From the NCBI GenBank assembly GCA_016271365.2, contig CM028132.1, positions 1,191,379,001-1,191,443,000 on the forward strand: DNA of 64,000 nt, written 5' to 3'. Under the pieces are notes generated by a model. That model had not been told where the DNA came from, did not search any database, and saw only the letters and a list, made by a program, of their open reading frames with translations. Each line of letters starts with the position of its first letter. Position 1 is the first letter of the stretch. The DNA comes from Neoceratodus forsteri (Eukaryota; Chordata; Ceratodontiformes; Ceratodontidae). The translations under genes were made by a program, and so were the position numbers. Shown here piece by piece: positions 58,164 through 64,000 of the stretch.

Positions 58164-58625
58164 TGGGCTGTTGGGAGAGGAGAGCGCAGATAGAGACTGT
58201 GTGTAAAGGAGTGAAGGAGGAGCTTGGAGAGAGGCGGGGTGAAGGACTGACCCTGTGTCCTGCAGCAGCAGCTGACTTGAGAAAGTTGGTAAAAAAAAAA
58301 AAGATAGTATAGTAAGAACTTAGAAGAAATAAGCCTATATAACACAAACTGTGTGTGGGGCTATGCTATGGGCTTGGTTGGGCTGTTGGGAGAGATTTTG
58401 TGAAAAGGAGTGAAGGATCCAGTGTCCTGCAGCTTGTTGGCTGGCTTGAAGTACCCAAGAAACAAAAAGAGAAAGATAGTAAAAAAATATATACAAGTGT
58501 TAGTAACAGTAAAATAAAATAAGGGAGCCTAACTGTGGGGGTGGGCTTGGGCTGTGCTGGGAGAGAAGAGAGTGACTGTGTGGAGAGTGTTCTGCAGCCA
58601 GCTGCCTGACTTGTTACAGGACAAG
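58164..58625 (+). repeat. Imperfect repeats in the hAT 5' region
   Basis: Three units with gggctgttgggagag, gtgaagga, tcctgcagc and ctgacttg or ctggcttg start near 58164, 58379 and 58542. They lie just upstream of the transposase. Confidence 0.65.
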
Positions 58626-58682
58626 ACAACTTGCAGTGTATAGAAAAAAAAGCATATTTACATCAATATCTGTCCCCTGGTG

Positions 58683-61250
58683 ATGCAGCCCACACTAACC
58701 ACCAGTGAAAAGGACACACAGACACCAGTGTTTAAAATAAGTTTATTATTATTGGTTCCATTAGTCTTTAAAAAAAATGACCACCAAATTTATATGGACA
58801 ATATGCAGACGAACAAAGCCAAACAACAAAGTCTCTTGTCTCTCTGGTCAGCAGCAGCACCATCTTTACAAGACAAACACAGTCTGGTACTAGTACAAGT
58901 ACTACTTCCACAGATAAAAGTCATGAAACTGAATCTGCATCTGTGGTTCTGGATATAACTGCAGACCAGGTACTTGATGTAAACAGAGAAGCCGTAGTAG
59001 CCTTATCTCAAAAAGCCTTGTCACTTGCTAAGAAACGTAGTTTACTGCTTGATAATGAGGTGGCAGTTGGGAGTAGTAAAGACAAGAAATATGACTAAGA
59101 AAAAAGGGCCAGACTATTTCAGTGTCATTGATTGTCCACTTATAAATGGTTGAGATACGATGATAAAAGGGGCTTATGTACTGCACACTATGTGAAAAGT
59201 ATCCCACTATTGCAACTCCAGCATTTTCAAAAAAACAAATGTCTTGCCACAGGCTCTAACAACTTTGATTGAGTCACTACGGCACATGAAAATCCAATCC
59301 ATATGTGCTATGCCAGAACCAACATATTCTGGAAAGTGGCCAACGAGCAGTATGTTGTGAGATTAGTGAGTCACCACTTTACCAAGCCTTTGCACAGTTG
59401 GAAGGGGCCAAAAGCAAAATGAGACGCCTGTTTAACACAGCCGTATTCCATAGCCAAAATTCTCGCCTTTTCTCAGACATGGAGTGGCTCTGTGAATTAT
59501 AGGAAAAAATGGCATTAAGCTAGGTTCTAATTATACTAACGATGCGAGCCAGGGACTTTGCAGTGCTATTTCAGCAGTTATATCCAGAACCCAGATGCAG
59601 ACTCTTGCTAATGTTAAGTATGTGACAGTTCTTGCTGACAGCAGTACTGATTACAGTATAACTGAGTGGAAAATGTTTTCTTAAGGTTTGTTGAACCTAA
59701 TTCAAAACAGGAGCATACATTGCTTATCCAAGCTGTGCCACTGGAACATGCACATGCAGAAGGTGTATTCCATGCAATATCAACTGCACTGGAGTCAGTA
59801 AATCTTCCTCTCAGTAACCTACAAAATGTTAACAATCCAGGACCGCTTCTTATTTCCAGCAAATTTTGAGTGGGCAGTGTCATGATTGGCGAAAGAGGAG
59901 GAACCATAGCAAAGTTGCGGTAACACTGCCATCCTCAAATAATTGCGATGCACTGCGTTGCCCATAAGTTACAGCTGGCAGTTCTCTGTGTTAAAAAAAA
60001 TTGATCTGTATCAAAGCTGGAAAGCACTCTCAAGGGAATATTTAAATGTTATCACTATAGTCCCAAAAAAATGAGAGAGCTCCAAGAAATTGCTAACATG
60101 ATGGATACTGATCTGGCGCACTTTACTGCAATTAAACAAGTGAGATGGCTTGCCAGTAGGTCACGTTCGGTACATGCAGTTCAGGTTAACCTACCTACTG
60201 TTATACAACACCTACATGCATCTTTGACTGCTGGTGATGAAAGTTCAAAAACAAAGGGCATCTTAAAAGAAACACAGAGTGTGCAGTTTGTAAAGCTATC
60301 CATATACTGCAAGATTTCCTGCCAATACTAAAAAACCTGTCACTGCAGTTTCAACGAGATGACATAGTAATACTGGAAGTTCCACAGCTTGTTGAGACCT
60401 GCCTACTCCATCTTATGGAACTGAAAACCATGCCAGGACAATACATGGCGGCTTTCCTCAGCCATTACAAACCAGAACAGAAATGTATGGAATATGTTGT
60501 GACAAAGAGGGGAGGGGAGGAGAAGACTGTTCATTTCCCATTCAGAGGCAACTGCCCAGAAATCAATCTTGTGACAGATGGACAACTGCAGACTTTAATA
60601 GATACAGCAATAATGTATATTGACAACAGATTTAAAAATGTCTCAGAGGTGCCTCTCAAATGGTTCAACTGCTTAGATTTTAAGCAGTTTGATCTGCCAA
60701 GAGACCAACTAGCGGTGTCTGGGACCTCTGAACTTGCAAACTTGGCAGAATATTTTCACTTTTTCACGGAGGAGCAGCAGGAACATATAAAGTCAGAGTA
60801 TGCTGCATTTAAAATAATATTGAAATTTGCCATTGAAAAACCCTATTTGCAGGTATATACCAGATTACTAAAGGAAAAAACCACCCCAGATTATATACAT
60901 TCTTGACCTAGTTGAAATACTCATGGCAACGAGTGTATCGACTGCAAAATGTGAGAGAGTTTTTTCTGTTCAGAACCTAATCAAAACAAAAATCAGGACA
61001 AGGCTGGCTGATGATTCACTACAGTCTCTCCTGCAAATAGCAGTAGAAGGTCCTGAACTGCATGACTTTGATCCGAATCCAGCAATTAACCACTGGCTGC
61101 TCTCTGGTCCAGGCACTCGACATGTTCGTGGGCATGCTGTTGTTGCTGATACATTATCTTCTGGTTTAGCTGCTTCTGCTGATGATGATCTTCTTGATGC
61201 TGGTACTCCTGCTCCCAGTGCCCCATCATCTTCTTCCTGGCCTAGCCCTT
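58683..61250 (+). pseudogene. hAT transposase (DUF4371 type), decayed
   Basis: The transposase moves the element by cut and paste. The N-terminal part has a zinc-finger-like block, KWLRYDDKRGLMYCTLCEKYP (about 59142-59203, two runs). ADSSTD (59638) is the start of the RNase H-like fold, matching the ADGSTD of this group and carrying the first catalytic Asp. The middle (60071-60310) reads MRELQEIANMMDTDL, then VRWLASRSRSVHAV. The C-terminal dimerisation domain is at 60415-61100: ATSVSTAKCERVFSVQNLIK, TKIRTRLADDSLQSLLQI, EGPELHDFDP. The last Glu-containing block and hATC region are the best preserved. Stops and frame changes occur near 58955, 59100, 59500, 59690, 59900 and 60905. The start codon is uncertain. 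Confidence 0.8.
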
Positions 61251-61666
61251 AATCACCAATTTATGTTCTTCTCAACCAACGGCCTAGCTGGTTTTGGCTT
61301 GTCCTTAACTACTGTAATTCTGTAACATTTCTCCAATCTCTTCTAATACAGACTTCTGCCTGGGGTGCCTAGTGTCCGGCCTGTACTACCCTGGCCTGTA
61401 GTAACAAAAAAAAATATGAAAATATTGTTTTTCCTGATTTATGAAGTTCTTCTACATCTCTCCATCCATCCTTGGAAATAACAGTACAATATATAAGCCC
61501 TGCCACACACAGCTACACCATTTAACTTATTTCTGTTAAGTCGGTTGAATATTTCAATTGAAATGTACTGGACTAGCACTCGGAACTCGAGGACTACCAT
61601 TTTTGTCAAGGCCACTTGTCCTGGACTAGCATGAGATTTTAAAATTTGTCGATCCCTGCTGTGCGG

Positions 61667-61747
61667 CATATTTAAGTCGCCATAAAGTGACATTTCCGCA
61701 GTGGCTTTTAACACAGTGAAATGTGGCTATGGTGCTATTTTCAAAAG

Positions 61748-61778
<31 letters not shown>

Positions 61779-62918
61779 CACTCTAGGTAGAGCAGTTCAA
61801 CAGCTATTAAGTTACCACTGTACCAAGTTACAAAGCAAAAAAAGTTTCAACTCCGCATCTTTCTGTCAGACTCTGCATCAGTCAGTGTTGGAATTACATG
61901 TTATGAGCTTTTAGGAGCAATGGGGGCCCATGAAGTCTCTTGTCTTTAAAACGGATCCCCGCTCCCATTGCAAGTCAACAGCAGTGATACATGAGCTACA
62001 GGAGCTCACTTTAGAGTTATGGGGGCCGAGCCCTGGCAGACCCCCTTGTAATTCCAGCACTGCTACATCTATCACTTTTTCAGGGACTGTACTGCATTTT
62101 CATTTAAAAACCTACATAAACCACACACTATAAAAAATAGTATATGTTCAACCAAACACAACTTGGCATATGTTTCCATCTCAGGGTTGGGATTACAACT
62201 GTTGTCCATGTGCTGTCATCTCAACCCCTCAGTGGAAACATAGCCCTGTTGTGTGACTGTTGATACAATATTCTATATACTGGTGTTCTAGTTTATCTTA
62301 ATTTCTCCTCCATCACTCCCCTACCCAGGTCACAGCTGTAAATTAGTTTATTTACTATCTCTGTTTTACTTAGCTGGTTTAAACAAACTGCACATAAATT
62401 AATAATAGGGCAGAATCAGAATAGGGGAGGGTGTGGAAGATGGGGGTAACTCAGATGGTTTAATCAGTGAGGAAGGGTGAGAGGGGTTGGAGGAGCAGCA
62501 TCAGTACCCGACACTGAGAGCTGCACACTCGACCAGACGTGATAGACCGTAAGGCCTGTATCTGCTGGCTTCTTCGTATATTCGCATTACTTTGCCACAC
62601 TGCTGTAGGCTTGTACATTACTTACTACATTTACTAGGATGACAGTTTTTGTTATTTTGTTTTTCTCCATTTTATTCACCTTCTTTCCCAACACCACTCC
62701 CAAAGGACCCCCCCCCAAAAAAAACCTGTCATCTTGGACATGCCTGAATTAATTTGTGGCTTGATGCAAATGTCCAAACACTGCTCTTAGATTTGTGCTG
62801 AGAATGCAAGAAAAAGCAATAGCCATGCCCTTCATTTTGGAGACTGACCATCTAGTAGCAAAGAAAATTTTAGGCATTTCCAGAAGTATTTCTGTGCACC
62901 CCCCCCACACACACACAC
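61667..62918. other. Unassigned intronic sequence with GA microsatellite
   Basis: A (GA)n run of about 15 units lies at 61749-61778. The remainder has no recognised gene or element. Short runs of C then A (62710-62727) and C then CA (62900-62917) are simple sequence. Confidence 0.5.
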
Positions 62919-63060
62919 TAGGGGTGTGAGTAATGAATAGTATTTCACGAGTACCACGAATAATAGACTATTTGTTACTCGGCAGAAAAACAAATAATCT
63001 GTGCTATTCGGGGCTGTTGGGCAATTTGCTATTCTGTGGGAGTTCAAGCTCTCCCAAACG
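62919..63060. mobile_element. Possible hAT-type MITE terminus
   Basis: Starts taggggtgtgagtaat, a form common at the tips of vertebrate hAT-type elements, followed by short inverted motifs (gaatagtatt, aatagactattt). The matching end was not found within the window. Confidence 0.3.
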
Positions 63061-64000
63061 TCCTGTCCACACACAGGCCCCTCTGGAAGCTCAATGAAGA
63101 CAGTTCATGTGACCCAGCACTCACAGAAGCTACAGGCAGGAGAGACAGATGTCTGAGCTGCTAAGAAAGAACTATAAACTTTCATAAACTTGTTAAAATT
63201 TGTCAAAAATCCGTAGTCTTGACAGTTTTTGTTTCCTCTCTAAATCCCAAGCTAGACAGGACTGATAGATTGGGCTTTTCAGAAAGGGACAACAGAAGAG
63301 CTGTGTGCTGAGAGAAACAGGCAGGGCCCTAGTCCAGCACAAATGCACACAACATGTGTATGTGTACTGTGTTCTAAAACCAAACCAGATTTAAAGCTGC
63401 AGTGTCGTGTTCTAAACACTGAACATCTTAAGAGAGTAAGGAAGGTTTGTAGGGGTTTATTTTGTTTAGAAATATAAGGTTTTTTTGTAACGTAGTTGTT
63501 GTCGGAAACCAAGAACAAGGCAACTAGGTTAAATGAAATGCAGACAGCTGTTAGGGACCTTTTCTTCTACTGTTGTTTCTAGCTTAGCTTTGTGTCTAAG
63601 AAGAAATAAAAAAAAATTCAGAAAATTTAGTCAGGCTTGACTATACTGAGTGAGACTTGTCAGCTCAGCATTGCTGCAGTAACTTGAATTAGTTTATTTC
63701 ATAATAATACAAATTAAATTTAATATCATGACTTCAAGTTCCTGTCTAACCTGATGTAGCTGAGAGTCTGCTCAGCTCCTATCCTCAGTGCATATTAATC
63801 CTAATTAATCTACTAATTATACTGTTTTATTGTTATAAACTTACTCTGTGTCAGTTGCTAATAATGTTGACTGCCCAGATGGCATAGAAATTTCAGGGCA
63901 AAGATCCTAGGGGAAAGACTCAGCTGAAGGCAGCTCTAGTTGAACACGAAATAAGCTGCAACCATTCCCAATCGGCTCAGTCATAATCTGCCAGCGGGGT
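63061..64000. other. Unassigned sequence
   Basis: No gene, tail, tRNA-like head or terminal repeat recognised to the end of the window. Confidence 0.4.

Larger units (their letters stand above)
56676..61658 (+). mobile_element. hAT DNA transposon, full length, exact ends
   Basis: A 4983-bp element with terminal inverted repeats: cagggttcaacaaat (56676-56690) and the complement of cagggatcgacaaat (61644-61658), 13 of 15 matching. It is flanked by an 8-bp duplication, ctatgcgg (56668-56675) and ctgtgcgg (61659-61666), 7 of 8 matching. CAGGG tips and 8-bp duplications are hAT hallmarks. Subterminal copies of ggacaag and gctagtcc or gctagcac occur near both ends. It encodes a decayed transposase and contains a later SINE and a set of internal repeats. 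Confidence 0.9.

Overview
This window is vertebrate intronic DNA, densely packed with transposons. The only host coding sequence I can support is one 182-bp exon on the minus strand at 55478-55659. It has consensus splice sites on both sides, and its translation matches a transmembrane part of SLC49A4 (DIRC2), a lysosomal major-facilitator protein. No other exon of that gene was recognised, so the flanking introns are at least about 8 kb upstream and 55 kb downstream. A very repeat-rich genome with DIRS elements, CR1, L1 and L2 LINEs, Gypsy, hAT, Tc1 and several tRNA-derived SINE families fits an amphibian or lobe-finned fish with a large genome. I favour an amphibian such as a caecilian, with low confidence.

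Layout. 1-1305: a CR1-group LINE endonuclease (-) and an L2-type 3' tail. 1306-4281: a DIRS gag/RT fragment (-). 5019-5689: a tRNA-derived SINE with a 12-bp target duplication. 5844-6324: a candidate TTAA-flanked MITE. 6950-9470: a CR1 3' half (-) interrupted by a second SINE and by a long palindrome. 9798-10686: a Gypsy-like LTR split by an L2 tail. 10687-18410: a DIRS remnant (-) split by a nearly complete L1 (-). 18415-20540: a DIRS 5' end and a Gypsy-like pol/LTR fragment (-). 20541-21460: a CpG-rich stretch of unknown origin. 21862-23900: two SINEs and a CR1 fragment. 23905-28950: LINE pieces around two foldback/tandem arrays. 29237-35467: a structurally complete DIRS element (-) with inverted terminal repeats, an internal complementary region, gag, RT/RNase H and tyrosine recombinase. 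35480-40236: a CR1 with ORF1 and ORF2 (+), with a second CR1 end inside its 3' UTR. 40240-46415: a second DIRS (-) whose RT is split by a Tc1 element. 46420-54262: a decayed L1 (+) carrying a short LINE-tail insertion and a long L2-type LINE (+). 54270-54656: a DIRS 5' end. 54835-55137: SINE. 55478-55659: host exon. 55955-56475: SINE. 56676-61658: a full-length but decayed hAT element with terminal inverted repeats and an 8-bp duplication, hosting a tRNA-Leu/CORE-type SINE. 61659-64000: mostly unassigned, with a GA microsatellite and a possible hAT terminus.

Almost every element is frameshifted or carries stops, so I see no transposon here that is likely to be active. The window is mainly a record of nested insertions. 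Its most informative parts are structural: the DIRS internal complementary region, exact hAT, Tc1 and SINE boundaries, the foldback arrays, and a LINE-tail insertion of about 65 bp. All family names come from reading motifs by eye, not from database searches.
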